DNA from: Metridium senile | Lineage: Eukaryota; Cnidaria; Anthozoa; Actiniaria; Metridiidae | Assembly (NCBI GenBank): GCA_949775045.1 | Contig: OX459101.1 | Coordinates: 10,939,101-11,003,100, forward strand | Length of the DNA: 64,000 bases | Direction of reading: 5' to 3' | Shown here: positions 1 to 10,765 of the stretch, one piece after another | How the letters are laid out: every line of letters starts with the position of its first letter | How positions within the stretch are numbered: the stretch's first letter is position 1 | The notes under the pieces: generated by a model | The model's database searches: none | The model's input: the letters and a program-made list of their open reading frames with translations, nothing else | Told to the model about the DNA's origin: nothing | Position numbers and translations under genes: made by a program

Positions 1-445
1 AAATAAATCAAAGGAGGCCAGGTCTTGCAACTCAAAATCACCGGACGTCGAATAAGTGGCGAAATCACGAATATCGATTATTGATTCAAGTTCTTCACGG
101 GTCACGCAAAACATTTGGGTCACAGATCATGGAGAATTTATTAAATTCACGTTTCTCGGAAAATAAAAATAGCTTATCATGCATCACGAGAATACCCCTG
201 TACGATCCTCGATATATGACGGCGAGTCAAAGACGAGCCATTTTAATATATCTCATATACAGTTGGAGTCGAATATTGTATATCACTTATGAAACTCCAA
301 TGTTAGCTCTTCCATATTTTACTAAATTTGTCAACTAAGATAAAAAAATAAATTCTGGCCAAGGAATCGAAATTCAAGTTGCAACTTATGCAAATCATAT
401 CAGGACAAATCTATAAGAGATTTACAGCACTTACTTTGTATAATT
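1..445. repeat. Interspersed repeat, copy related to others in the window
   Basis: Positions 1-170 match 45310-45450 in inverted orientation (shared text around 'cacgtttctcggaaaataaa' and 'gttcttcacgggtcacgc'). Positions 268-430 match 52920-52790 inverted ('caaatca', 'gagattta' blocks), with weaker relatives near 59600-59760 and 60440-60560. This is therefore dispersed repeat DNA, not a gene. An open frame at 81-338 falls inside the repeat and shows no domain I recognise. The class (SINE or MITE) is unresolved. Confidence 0.7.
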
Positions 446-1735
446 CAAACGGCTGAAATCTGAACCTAATTTTGACTTGATTGTCTAACAAGACCAAGTC
501 GGTTCAAAATCTGCGTCTATATTTCCTTCTTGTGTTCTTACGCACTGTGATTAATTCTTGGTAAGTATTACATTCTTGTTTCATCTATCTATAGCAATAC
601 GTTATTTACATTTTGGCGCGTTTTGTTATTGGGGGATTTTTTACGTGGTTTACTCATGGGGGGCATTCCCAAGGTTCTTATTCTTGGCCATTCCTTTGTT
701 AAAAGACTCAAATCTGCTCTTTCCAACGCATTTGATTCAAGGGCAAAAAGCAATTTTGATTTGCTCAAGTCCGCTGAGATTTATTTGCACGGTATTGGTG
801 GGCGTACTGTAGAAAAATTGCACACCCATGATGTCCAATTTGTTCGCAAACTCAAGCCCGACATTGTCATCTTGGAAATCGGTACTAATGATTTAAGTTC
901 ACTAGCCCCCGAAGTTGTTGGTTCTGCTATCGAAGAACTTATTGTTCTTTTAAAAACAATTCCCTCTGTATCAATCATGTGTCTTTGCCGCGTTATCCCT
1001 CGCGCTCGATTTACGCCACACCCTCAGCGATTTTATGAGCTAGCGTGCAAGAGTTTTGAGACAATACGTTCGATCTCGAGGCTTTGGAAGGTGTTTTCTG
1101 TTGGCGTCATAAGGTTTTCAATACACCAGATCAGGATTTGCATTCAGGTGATGGAGTTCACCTTAATGATCTTGGCCAGTATTTGTTGTACCGCAGCTAT
1201 CGCGGTGCTATTTGCAAGACCTTAAACTATCCCGGCCTATTACATAAGTAGTAATCGTTATGGTTATATGCTTTGCGTTGCAATTTTGCCTTGTTTATTG
1301 CTATTTTTAATGCTATTATAATAGACTTGTGACAGTATGGTACTGTGGTCTAGTACTTGTGTCAGTAGAGCCCCCTGAGGTCTGTTTTGACCGGGGATTT
1401 GTATCAGTATGGTTCTTGTGGTCTGTTTTGACCTAGAACCTGTGATAAGTATCATTCATGTTCCCTGTTGGTCTGTTCTGACCTGGGATTTTTGCCTAGC
1501 TTACACCACTTCGTCTGCCTTTCTTTTTTCCTACTTAGATCGACATGCCACGTAAATCTGCTCGCCTGCAAAGGAAACGCTCTGCGAGTCGTGTGGAGTT
1601 CAATTGCAACGACCACGCAACGAAGAGCAAGGTACCGGTCAGTCAGCCTCGACCAGTTACAGTCAATTACAAGCTATCGAAAGTAGCAGTCAAGCCTCTT
1701 TTCCCGATGATTTGCAGCACTTACTTTGTATAATT
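419..1735. mobile_element. SGNH-carrying element between 27-bp direct repeats
   Basis: A 27-bp sequence beginning 'gattt' and ending 'ttgtataatt' occurs at 419-445 and again at 1709-1735 with one mismatch. The 1.26 kb between them holds the broken SGNH hydrolase, three spaced copies of 'ggtctgtt.tgacc' (about 1379, 1418, 1470) and a small basic ORF (1545-1733, MPRKSARL start) with no recognised domain. The repeats could be element ends or a split/terminal repeat. A 27-bp target-site duplication would be unusually long. Confidence 0.45.
623..1251 (+). pseudogene. SGNH/GDSL-type hydrolase ORF, frameshifted; probable retroelement cargo
   Basis: The conceptual protein shows the SGNH blocks in order: block I as LILGHSF (GHS in place of GDS), the block III region as EIGTNDL, and, after a frame change near 1058-1085, DGVHLND, which carries the Asp-x-x-His of block V. 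The last block is in a different frame from the first two, so the ORF is broken; the second frame runs to a TAG at 1249-1251. Small SGNH domains of this kind are known as cargo of metazoan retroelements (for example Ngaro/DIRS and some CR1 elements). No recombinase or reverse transcriptase is visible beside it. Flanking 27-bp direct repeats support a mobile origin. A host esterase is a less likely alternative. Confidence 0.6.
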
Positions 1736-2022
1736 ACCGAAAGTAAATGATTTTCCTTTAATTTACGAATAAGACATTTGGTAATATTGACAAATGACAC
1801 TTAAAGTTAAACACATATCCACGAAATTACAGTGCCTGTTAAAGGTGTATAGTAAGTAACAAGATCAATTGCTGACTACTATACTCTTTAAGACACCATG
1901 ATCAGTAGAAAATTACATTACAAAATAACTATACATTGTCCGCTACGAAAAAAACAGAGGGATAAAACCACTTGGAAAGAGATCCTCAGGAAAACGTACT
2001 CCTCGACCGATGCAACGTATAA

Positions 2023-2283
2023 ACCTATTTCAATTAACGTTGTCCATCTGGAATGGTCGATCTGAGACCGATAGGAATTGTGGGAGCTCGTTAAACTGCA
2101 AATGCACTATTTATTTAATATAATCACGCTTGAATATCAATGTTTACTTCTGAAATACTGTTATCTGTAATTCAGCACCATTCAAGTGTGATTAAAACAA
2201 TGTATTTGAAATTTAATGAACTCCCACAATTCCTATCGGTCTCAGATCAACCATTAGGATGGACAACGTTAATTGAAATAGGT
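2023..2283. mobile_element. Hairpin MITE with ~70-bp terminal inverted repeats
   Basis: The start 'acctatttcaattaacgttg' is the reverse complement of the end at 2264-2283. The arms continue inward through 'gatctgagaccgataggaat' near 2060-2082 and its complement at 2231-2253. The middle is AT-rich and non-coding. Confidence 0.75.
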
Positions 2284-3218
2284 GTATGACTGAGCTCCGA
2301 GGGCTAGAACTTCAACGGACATTTGACGTCTTTCACTCCTTTTCAAACGGCATGTTGTTACGTTAAACCACAGGTAGCCCAAGATATGCATTTGTATGGT
2401 TTTTAGCGATATAACAAAATAGAGCGCAAACACTTAATCCGTAAAATCAAATCAAAATTGTTACTAACAAATAGTTCTTATTTAGTGGCTATCACTCAAC
2501 CAGTGATAGAAACATAAATGACGATTTTTGATGGGTTATCAAGGACCAAGTGTAGCTAAGTTGGGGGGGGGGGGGGGGGGGGGATAATTTTGAAAATAAA
2601 TTTCCTGCAAGCCAAAATCGAAATCTTTGGGTTCTTTATTGTACACGTGGCTGTTTTTCAGGTTTTTTGTTTTTGTTTGTTTAATTGTTTGTTTGTTTGA
2701 GTGATCCCCCCTTTTGAAGCTGTAGTTTACGACTGATCCCCCTTTAGTACTACGACTGAATCCCCGAAAATGGCCGAAAATGAAGATTTTTGATGGATTA
2801 TAGCTTATTCAAAATGGTAAAACATTGCTCTGTTATTGTATATTATAGAAAAAGATACGAGTTTGGTGTTTGTTGTGATTTTTTATTTATTCGATAGGCA
2901 TGCAGTGCTTGATCACTGTTTCTTTACAATCTTTGACGAACGTAGTATTATTTTACCCTCTCCTTTGAGCGCAGCTTAAATAAGGTATGGATAAGTATTA
3001 ATAAGCGGCCTAAGTCGGTGGGAGGGTGGTTGCATGCAAGTTCGTCTCATGTTCTGCCTTGGCCAGTAGAGCAACAGAAACTTAGAAAGAAGGGAGTTTT
3101 CTATCTCTTCAGCCTGAATTTATAGTAATTTGAAGCGACTTGGCAATCCAGCAAATCAGATGGGTGTTATTATTTTTGACTTATTTCATCTTTGGATCTC
3201 ATCAGTGTTTTATGAATA
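2284..3218. other. Non-coding stretch with a G homopolymer
   Basis: No gene is seen. It holds a run of about 21 G at 2563-2583. Degenerate repeats around 2510-2550 and 2770-2830 ('gatttttgatgg.ttat') recur near 16170, 16230 and 19280. Confidence 0.5.
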
Positions 3219-3320
3219 CAGTGGAACCCCGTTAATCCAGGCACCGAAGAGACATACCAAAGTGGCCGTATTAACGGGGTGGCCGTATTAAGCGGGTGGC
3301 CGTAAGCCGGGGTTCCACTG
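3219..3320. mobile_element. MITE, 'cagtggaaccccg' terminal inverted repeats, TA target
   Basis: It begins 'cagtggaaccccgttaatcc' and ends 'ccggggttccactg', with TA on both sides (3217-3218, 3321-3322). The inside repeats 'ggccgtatta..cgggg'. The TIR start and TA duplication resemble nonautonomous pogo/Tigger-type elements. A second, interrupted copy lies at 45845-46175. Confidence 0.75.
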
Positions 3321-3427
3321 TAGTTATATGTATATAAATGCCAAATATATCTACAATGATGACGTCAATGCATGTTTTTTAAGACGTGAATATTTAGTAT
3401 GTACGTTCCACCTTCGTCGTAAAATTT

Positions 3428-6400
3428 TTATGAGATAAGTTCAATAAGTTCATAATACTGGTTCCCAGGCCTTTCTTTCCAGTCTTCGTCATGTGATTCG
3501 GGTCTAGTAGCATTGTTCATTTCACAGATTTGTGTTTGAGCGTCATGATTGGCTGATTTGCAGGATGCGTGTGACAGACAGACAGTTATACACTCGATCA
3601 TCGACAGACCTTGTTCGGTGCTAGTCACGTGGTTCAGCAGGGCGTAATCGGTGGTTCCACTTTGGAACATCATTGAGGGGTCTTCCCTGGTTGATTGTAC
3701 TGTGGATAAATATATTTTGTTAATAAATAGTTAGTGACAAAAGTACACTTACTTCAAAAATCGTTGTCACCGCTAGTGCAACAAGCATCCAGCCAAGACC
3801 GTAATGAATGCTGGTTTTGTGCTGGTAATGTATTCAAATTACACTTGCAATCAACAAAATTGATCAGTAATACAATAACAAGCATATGAACGGATGCTCA
3901 CATTATGTTATTAGTACGAATTCTTTAGAAAACAAGTCTGATTTCAATACATTAGCAGCACAAAACCAGCATTCATTTCAGTCTTGTCTTGATGATTGTT
4001 GTTTGTGCTGCGACAATGTTTTTTTTGAAATAAGTGTATATATGTAGAAGACCAATGGCGGGTCTTGCTAGAGGGTGCTAAAAGTTACGAAATATCAGTT
4101 AGCTACTAATTGATGTAGAAGAGACATGATCGTCCGGGGTGGTGTAGTCTTGAGAAAGAAAGTCATCTTCAGAGTAAAGAAAATGAAGATGACTTCCGCT
4201 CAGGTTATCTCAAGACTAAACCACCCCGGACGATCATGCCTCTTCTACATCGATTACACCTGGGATCAGACCATTCACTCTTTTAGCTACTAATTGTTTG
4301 GCCGAATATCAGTTAACTTATAATTTTTTGGCAAAATATCAGTTAACTGCGAATTTTGGGAGCATAATCTTAATTTGCTGTTAACCCCATTAGCACTATC
4401 TTGCTACTCATCACGGAATCAGTTTCACTAAAATATTTTTCTACAAATCGTTGTCATCGTTGTTTGTAGTTTATTATTATTAGTACCATCAGTTCATTAG
4501 TTCATCCTTATGTATCACCTACCTGATGATGATGATCATCATCATTACTAATAACATCATCATCAACATCATCACTAATAACATCATCATCAACATCATC
4601 ATCATCGTCATCATCATCATCATCATCGTCATGATCATTATGATCACTATCATCGCCGTCATCATTGTCACTATCATCGTTGCCATCGTCATCTCACACT
4701 ATCATCGTTGCCATCATCATCAACGTCATCACCATCATCTTTATCATCGTCATCATCATCATCTTCGTCATCATCACCATCATAATCATCGATATCATCA
4801 TCATCATCACACTATACCAGTACAGTAGCCAGCTTGTACATCAAATGCTGTCTTCTTCAGTTTGTATACAAAGTAACCATGGCAACGTCTATCCAACACT
4901 GTCGTATTATATTTACAGCAGTGTTCATGCCAACTGAAACACACGGTTCGTTCAACAACCAGGTCTTGTTTACTGGGATGAGATCCTTGGATCCAACCAG
5001 TTGCTTGTGTTGAGCAATGCAGCGGGGATACGCACGTTTCGGGCAGCTGTTGAACAATGGAAATTTAGGTTGAGAACGAAACATGAACGATATATAAGCA
5101 AAATGAAAAGACTAAAACACCCCGGAAACACTCAGTATAATTAAAAGATAAATAGGTATTGGATTAATGAATGGATTATGGAATGTATGGTGTTAAATGG
5201 TGACTGAAGTATATCGAATAGCTGAGCGACTGTCTGAATGAAGATATTTTGTTAATTAATTACTTTCAAATTCTTACTTTAGTTTTAATTATTATACTTA
5301 TGCTATTTTTGTATTACATTTATAAACGGCTTTCTTGAAATTAAAAACAATGTATATTAAGTGAAGTTACCGTATCAAAATAAAGTTACCTCATCTCAAC
5401 AATGACTGACTGACTAACTGAGTGAGTGAGTGACTGACTGACTGACTGACTGACTGACTGACTGACTGACTGACTGACTGACTGACTGACTGACTGACTG
5501 ACTGACTGACTGACTGACTGACTGACTGACTGACTGACTGACAAATATCAAAAACACTGACTGACTGACTGACTGACAAATATCAAAAACACTGTTAGAG
5601 TGGATTGCTAAATATGTCTATTGTACCTGTAGGTAGTTGTGTCCATCAGTAAGTCGATACCATGTATCATTGTTAATACTGCTGTTGGATAATGAGCTGG
5701 TTTGGATATTAACAGACCAGTCTGTGATCGTTAGGTCTTCATACTTGGCACACATCTTGAAACTTCCTGTAAACGATAATTGACTTATTTCAAAAAGGAT
5801 GTCAAAGTAAATGCCGAATGAGGATAGGCGATTGCACGACCGCAAGGGATTGTGGGCCTTTATTACTGAAAGGGAGGGGAGGGGTGGGATTGACTCAGGA
5901 GTCGTATACAATTATCGCGAGTATTCTTGTCCGGAAAGACACCGAAAGTCCGTTAAAAAGTGCGTAGCATCGGAGATGTTATGTGCCTACTGGCGTGAAG
6001 AGAAAAGATGATTAAAGTGTGGTCTTCTTTTTACCTTCAACGTCAAACTGATGGAAATCTGATCCATGTTTATTAGATACAACACACTCCCAAACTGAGT
6101 CATTTAGTTGATTTAACATCGTCTTGTCGTCTAGTATTATGCTATTGGTGTTGTTCTGGACCAACACACCATCGCGAAACCAGGACACAGATGGGACTGG
6201 GTATCCAAATGGTTCTGGGCATGTCAATCTTGGATACAACCGCTGAATCAGATTGCCCTTGGTCGGCTTGGAAGGCTTGTTACGTAAAATTGCTGTCAAA
6301 TATATAGATGATGACGATTATGATGATGAAGACGAGGATCGTTATGATGATGATTATGTTGTTGATGGTGATGATGATTATCATCAAGGTGTGATGATGA

Positions 6401-9260
6401 TAATGATTCACGATGATGATATTATGTTGATGGTGATGATTACTTTTATTAAGGTGATGATGAAAATGATGATGATGTTATTGTTGACAATGATGATGAT
6501 TATGATGATATCACAAATTAATGATGTACAAGGCTGAACGATATAATTTACAATTGACGCCTAACAACAAATTAAAGCTACAAACTGTACATAAAAAAGA
6601 CAATATGTTAATGGGTGTTTCCATACCTTTACTCTCAGAGTACACCTCTACTTCACATAACGTCAAATACATATTGCTAGCTGCAAGTCGAATGTTCACA
6701 TATCGTCCAGTCTTTCTCGGCTTGCAGTAAAACGAGGCTTTGAATAGTGTTGCCATGGAGTAGATTCCTCCACAACGAGGATTGACGTTGCCATTGTCCG
6801 TTAGACTGTCTCCTATAATAGGATTAGTATATTGTTATTATTATCATTATTGTCCTCATAATCATTTTAGTACTTCATTTTTTGTTGTATCTAAATCGCA
6901 CAGAAACTTTTATTAATGCAAAAAAGCATTGTGTTTAGCCTGAACAGGCACTCAATAACGCATTAAAGTTCAAGATTGCGATGAAACTTTCATGAAAGAA
7001 TTATGGCATATAAATTGACAACAATTTAAATGTTTTGAAGGTTCATTAAGCTTTTGGATATTCATAGGTGTCTTTGTGCATTCAATTAACACCGGCAGGC
7101 ATCATCATCACCACAATCATTATCACCACTACCACTGCCATCACCATCACATTCATCATCATCATCATCGTTAAAACCACCACTATCACTATCATATCAT
7201 CACAACCATCATCACCACTACCACTGCCATCTTCATCACCAAACCCGTCATCACCATCATCACCACAATTATCATCATCAATTTCATCATCATCGTCATT
7301 ATCGTGGTCGTTATCATCATCATTTTTAAGAGATTCAAATAATGTGTTTATATCCTTACCAACTCGTATCTCTATATTGACAAGTCTTTCAGGCGCAGCT
7401 TTACGATTTACCAGGAACACTTCCGACACTGGCAGGCTTGAGCCAAGGTCTACCCTCAACCAAGGATTATTTTCAAGATTCGTGTGAGTACAGCTTGCAT
7501 GGCTGAAAATGATATCCCTGTTACCGTCTACTGCTACTCGTGATGATACACCACCAGTCTCGCTCGACGCGGCTGTTGGTTTAGCCTTGGCTAAATTTGC
7601 TGTTGAATAAAGATTGAAAGGTAAGGTCCTGTCCACATTGTAATGTTTCTTGAAAACGCGTAAATAGTTTTGCAACAACAGAAAGTTTTGAATTTTCGTA
7701 CACTAGATGAGATGGGTGACATTGGCAGCGTAGTGGTTTACCGAATGCTTCTCACCTCTGTGATCCCGCGGGTTGGGCCCCGGCTTGGGCTTGGGTTATA
7801 GAATTGTTTCGGTGTGTTATTTTGTCATCCTCGGGAGCCCACCTGAGTTCTAGTCTCCCTAGCAGCTTTTTTTAGTGTCGGGCTTCCTGTGTCCCTAGCT
7901 TTTCGTGATGACACTAAATACGAAGGAGGAATACTGCGAAGGAGACTAGAACCCAGGTAGGAACCCAGGTGAGAACCCAGGTGGTCATTTTGTCCGATGC
8001 CACCGGTAAGTTTCTTCGGTTTTTCAACGTGCGAGTAGTGTTGAATACAACACGAAACGTTATAATTACAACACGATACGCTACGATACGACATCGCCCA
8101 ACATGAAACAACAGCCACAACACTAGGCAACATCACGATGTTACTAACCAGTTGGGTTTTCGTTGACCATAACTTCGTAAAGAGCAAGAATCTTATTTTC
8201 TCCCAAAATGTAAATAGTTACATAACGTCCTCTCAATGGCGAAGCACATTTGAAGGATTTTTTCAAAGCAGATACAACACCCTCGATGGATGCACATTTT
8301 GTGTTTAACATACCATTGACATCGTCACCTAGAAATGAAAACATCTTATTTATTTATGATCATCGTAAATATTAGCTACTCTAGATAATCTTCTTTCTGA
8401 ATATACATCGTCACATGTGGTAAGCCATTGAGCATTTAAAAAAAAACGAGAAATAATTATATATAGGTGTTTATAAGTACACGAGGAGGGTGTTGTCCCC
8501 CAAGGAAAACACTCTTAAAAAACTCTTGAATAATAAATGAGAATGAAATTATAAAGATTATTCATGGTGGATATGAGATAAATAGTAAGTTCTTCATTTG
8601 TCTCACGAATGTCGAAGGTTTGGACTGCGACGTTTCGACTGATGAAGACTAGCAGTAGCAGTCGAAACGTCACTGTCCAAACCTTCGACATTCGTGAAAC
8701 AAATGAATAACATGCTATTTAATAATTGAGTATTTTAAAAAACGAAATCATGACCATGAATAGTGTTGTATTTCGTGAGATTTATTCTTGAAAATTTGGG
8801 TAACATTTGAAAAACTAATTTAGAAGTGTTTTCTAAAAGACAATAGCGATTGTGTTGTATCGGCTATACATTCTCAAGCCGTAGCCGATACAACACAGCC
8901 GCTCAATATATAAACGAGCGAAAATGTATCATAAAAACACTATTGAATGGAGGATTGGGGGTTTGGGAGAATTCACATAAGCCATTTCTGTTTTAAAATG
9001 AATAATCGCCGTAGACATACCTACGGTTATCACAGCACCGTTTATTCTTTCCGGACAGCAATCAGATCTTCCGATGATGTACACGTCATCGATGACGTAA
9101 CTCCTTCCCAGGTCTACGCGCCACCAAGGGTTTGTCGACGTAGGAGTCACTGCGGCGTTAGGGTGAGCACTCCTTGAGTCGCCGTCAACTGCTTTGTCTG
9201 CAAGCGTTGTAGAAAGGAGGACAGAACTGATCGCTGCTGGCTGACCAAGAGCAAGATTTC
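3428..9260 (-). CDS. Multidomain secreted-type lectin, copy A: fucolectin x2 - Ig - D8C (uromodulin-type) - PAN
   Basis: Eight minus-strand exons with consensus splice sites join in frame: 9021-9260, 8149-8328, 7360-7599, 6627-6812, 6035-6292, 5627-5766, 4818-5046, 3428-3699 (stop TAA at 3428). Counting from the first of these exons, residues 1-140 and 141-282 are two F5/8C-like fucolectin domains (NPWWRVDLG and NPWLRVDLG cores), each split over two phase-1 exons. Residues 283-368 are an Ig domain (TCPEP, SWFRDG, WECVV). Residues 369-491 are a D8C domain of the uromodulin/GP2 type (WYRLTDG, ETCVSPLHC, GSHPS, CC, FVYKL, GYCTG). Residues 492-581 are PAN/apple-like (ECITVCLSHASCKSANHD). The first fucolectin has the CC pair (SDCCPERI); the second has AA there. 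Fucolectin domains commonly bind fucosylated glycans, so a surface or secreted recognition role is likely but inferred. A possible signal-peptide exon lies at 10165-10213. No break is seen. Confidence 0.85.
4112..4251. mobile_element. Palindromic MITE
   Basis: The arms 'gatgtagaagagacatgatc' (4112) and its near complement ending at 4251 enclose 'gtccggggtggt' / 'accaccccggac' and an AAGTCATCTTC stem. It lies in the last intron of lectin copy A. A related but degenerate piece is at 20948-21070, in copy B but in a different intron, so the two arrived independently. Confidence 0.7.
4526..4812. repeat. CAT/ATC trinucleotide microsatellite
   Basis: Imperfect (ATC)n fills the region beside exon 4818-5046 of lectin copy A. 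The corresponding intron of copy B carries the same repeat type at 20106-20310, so this satellite probably predates the gene duplication. Confidence 0.9.
5402..5576. repeat. (GACT)n tetranucleotide satellite
   Basis: A nearly perfect GACT array runs from about 5430 to 5541, with a short second block at 5556-5575 joined by a duplicated 'caaatatcaaaaacactg' (5541-5593). It lies in the intron within the D8C domain of copy A and is absent from the same intron of copy B. Confidence 0.9.
7090..7325. repeat. Imperfect CAT/ATC microsatellite in lectin copy A intron
   Basis: Long imperfect (ATC)n between the two halves of the second fucolectin domain. At this position copy B has the unrelated TTTCC/TTTCCC satellite. 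A smaller GAT-rich block at 6300-6510 lies in the next intron. Confidence 0.85.
7722..7795 (+). mobile_element. tRNA-derived SINE head, degenerate
   Basis: The text 'gcagcgtagtggttta' followed by 'ctcacctctgtgatcc' and 'gggttgggccccggcttggg' resembles the promoter end of the SINE at 42010-42280 on the other strand. The B box is damaged (GGTTGGGCCCC instead of GGTTCGANTCC). It lies within an intron of lectin copy A. Confidence 0.45.
8545..8715 (+). ncRNA. Hammerhead-like core inside an inverted repeat
   Basis: Plus-strand 8639-8671 reads CTGATGA, a GACT...AGTC stem with loop AGCAGTAGC, then GAAACGTC: the conserved order of a hammerhead ribozyme. The flanks are an inverted repeat ('gaatgtcgaaggtttgg' at 8608-8624 and its complement near 8676-8695), so the normal helix I partner of this core is missing. 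The left flank (8560-8640) matches 44700-44790, which ties it to the retrozyme-like array there. Self-cleavage at this copy is doubtful. Confidence 0.5.
8843..8912. mobile_element. Small hairpin element
   Basis: 'gtgttgtatcggcta' at 8850-8864 pairs with 'tagccgatacaacac' at 8883-8897. It is followed by 'cgctcaatatat', like the ends of the hairpin MITEs at 32705 and 52915. Confidence 0.5.
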
Positions 9261-9287
9261 CTGACAAAAAAAAATAAAATAAAATAA

Positions 9288-10156
9288 CAGGCGGGCAGGC
9301 GGGCAGGCGGGCAGGCGGGCAGGCGGGCAGGCGGGCAGGCGGGCAGGCGGGCAGGCGGGCAGGCGGGCAGGCGGGCAGGCGGGCAGGCGGGCAGGCGGGC
9401 AGGCGGGCAGGCGGGCAGGCGGGCAGGCGGGCAGGCGGGCAGGCGGGCAGGCGGGCAGGCGGGCAGGCGGGCAGGCGGGCAGGCGGGCAGGCGGGCAGGC
9501 GGGCAGGCGGGCAGGCGGGCAGGCGGGCAGGCGGGCAGGCGGGCAGGCGGGCAGGCGGGCAGGCGGGCAGGCGGGCAGGCGGGCAGGCGGGCAGGCGGGC
9601 AGGCGGGCAGGCGGGCAGGCGGGCAGGCGGGCAGGCGGGCAGGCGGGCAGGCGGGCAGGCGGGCAGGCGGGCAGGCGGGCAGGCGGGCAGGCGGGCAGGC
9701 GGGCAGGCGGGCAGGCGGGCAGGCGGGCAGGCGGGCAGGCGGGCAGGCGGGCAGGCGGGCAGGCGGGCAGGCGGGCAGGCGGGCAGGCGGGCAGGCGGGC
9801 AGGCGGGCAGGCGGGCAGGCGGGCAGGCGGGCAGGCGGGCAGGCGGGCAGGCGGGCAGGCGGGCAGGCGGGCAGGCGGGCAGGCGGGCAGGCGGGCAGGC
9901 GGGCAGGCGGGCAGGCGGGCAGGCGGGCAGGCGGGCAGGCGGGCAGGCGGGCAGGCGGGCAGGCGGGCAGGCGGGCAGGCGGGCAGGCGGGCAGGCGGGC
10001 AGGCGGGCAGGCGGGCAGGCGGGCAGGCGGGCAGGCGGGCAGGCGGGCAGGCGGGCAGGCGGGCAGGCGGGCAGGCGGGCAGGCGGGCAGGCGGGCAGGC
10101 GGGCAGGCGGGCAGGCGGGCAGGCGGGCAGGCGGGCAGGCGGGCAGGTGGGCAGGC
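9288..10156. repeat. (GGGCAGGC)n octanucleotide satellite, ~108 copies
   Basis: An almost perfect 8-bp array 0.87 kb long with essentially one variant, near its right end ('gggcaggtggg'). It lies between the putative signal exon and the first fucolectin exon of copy A. The G-rich strand offers G3-N5-G3 spacing, so quadruplex formation is possible. Because 24 bp gives 8 codons without a stop it reads as an open frame, but it is intronic. Confidence 0.95.
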
Positions 10157-10164
10157 TAACATAC

Positions 10165-10213
10165 CTCCTTTTGTCGATTTCACATTAATGAAAAACGCAA
10201 AAAAGAGCAGAAA
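10165..10213 (-). CDS. Probable signal-peptide exon of lectin copy A
   Basis: On the minus strand 'ttttttttcag' precedes an exon reading FLLFFAFFINVKSTKG, closed by the strong donor 'ggag|gtatgt'. It ends in phase 1, exactly what the first fucolectin exon (9260) needs. The hydrophobic run fits the core of a secretion signal. No in-frame ATG lies within or just before it, so the initiator should be in another exon above 10.2 kb that I could not identify. The intron to the next exon is filled by the 8-bp satellite at 9288-10156. Confidence 0.45.
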
Positions 10214-10765
10214 CTGAAAAAAAATAATTCTGAAATAAATAATTAAATAAAGCAAATCCACAAAATGAGCACCACATTACATTACATTACAATGAAACAT
10301 TGTTCTTCATCTGCGGCACTCGAACTTATAATTAATACTATAACGTTTGCGTATAACAAACTTCAGCTCAACATGCAAATGAATAGATTATTTTTAATAT
10401 ATTATTATTATTATTAATTAACACCTCATTTATTTACATTACATTACAATTAATGAAGCATTTTAATCTAAGACTTAAAAAAAGACATAGCTATACGAAC
10501 ATCTCATTAGCATAAATTAGTGGAGCACTATACTTAAGAAAATTAAAATGGTAATGCAGGGAGTCAACTTATTTACAACTTTTACATGCAAAGTATTTTA
10601 TCCACAACAAAAGTCAAGCAAACAAAAGACAACAATAAAATACTACCTAGAGGCAGAGTTCTCACTTCATTAATAAATTAAAAAAGATAAATGTTGCATT
10701 GCATACAAACGCTTTAAGGACAAAGTTTTAATATATATTGAAAATTATTTGAAAACTTAAGAGCA
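10214..10765. other. AT-rich spacer
   Basis: No gene is recognised. It contains short 'cattacattacaat' repeats (10273-10291, 10437-10449) and AT-rich text up to the foldback element. The upstream exon of lectin copy A may lie here but could not be picked out. Confidence 0.4.

Noticed and set aside
9288..10156. CRISPR-like array
   Set aside because: Units are contiguous with no spacers and the DNA is eukaryotic; none of the window's arrays has repeat-spacer structure.
9185..10261. 358-residue frame of ACPPARLP repeats
   Set aside because: It is the 8-bp satellite read through; splice sites on either side show it is intronic. Only the hydrophobic exon at its start was kept.
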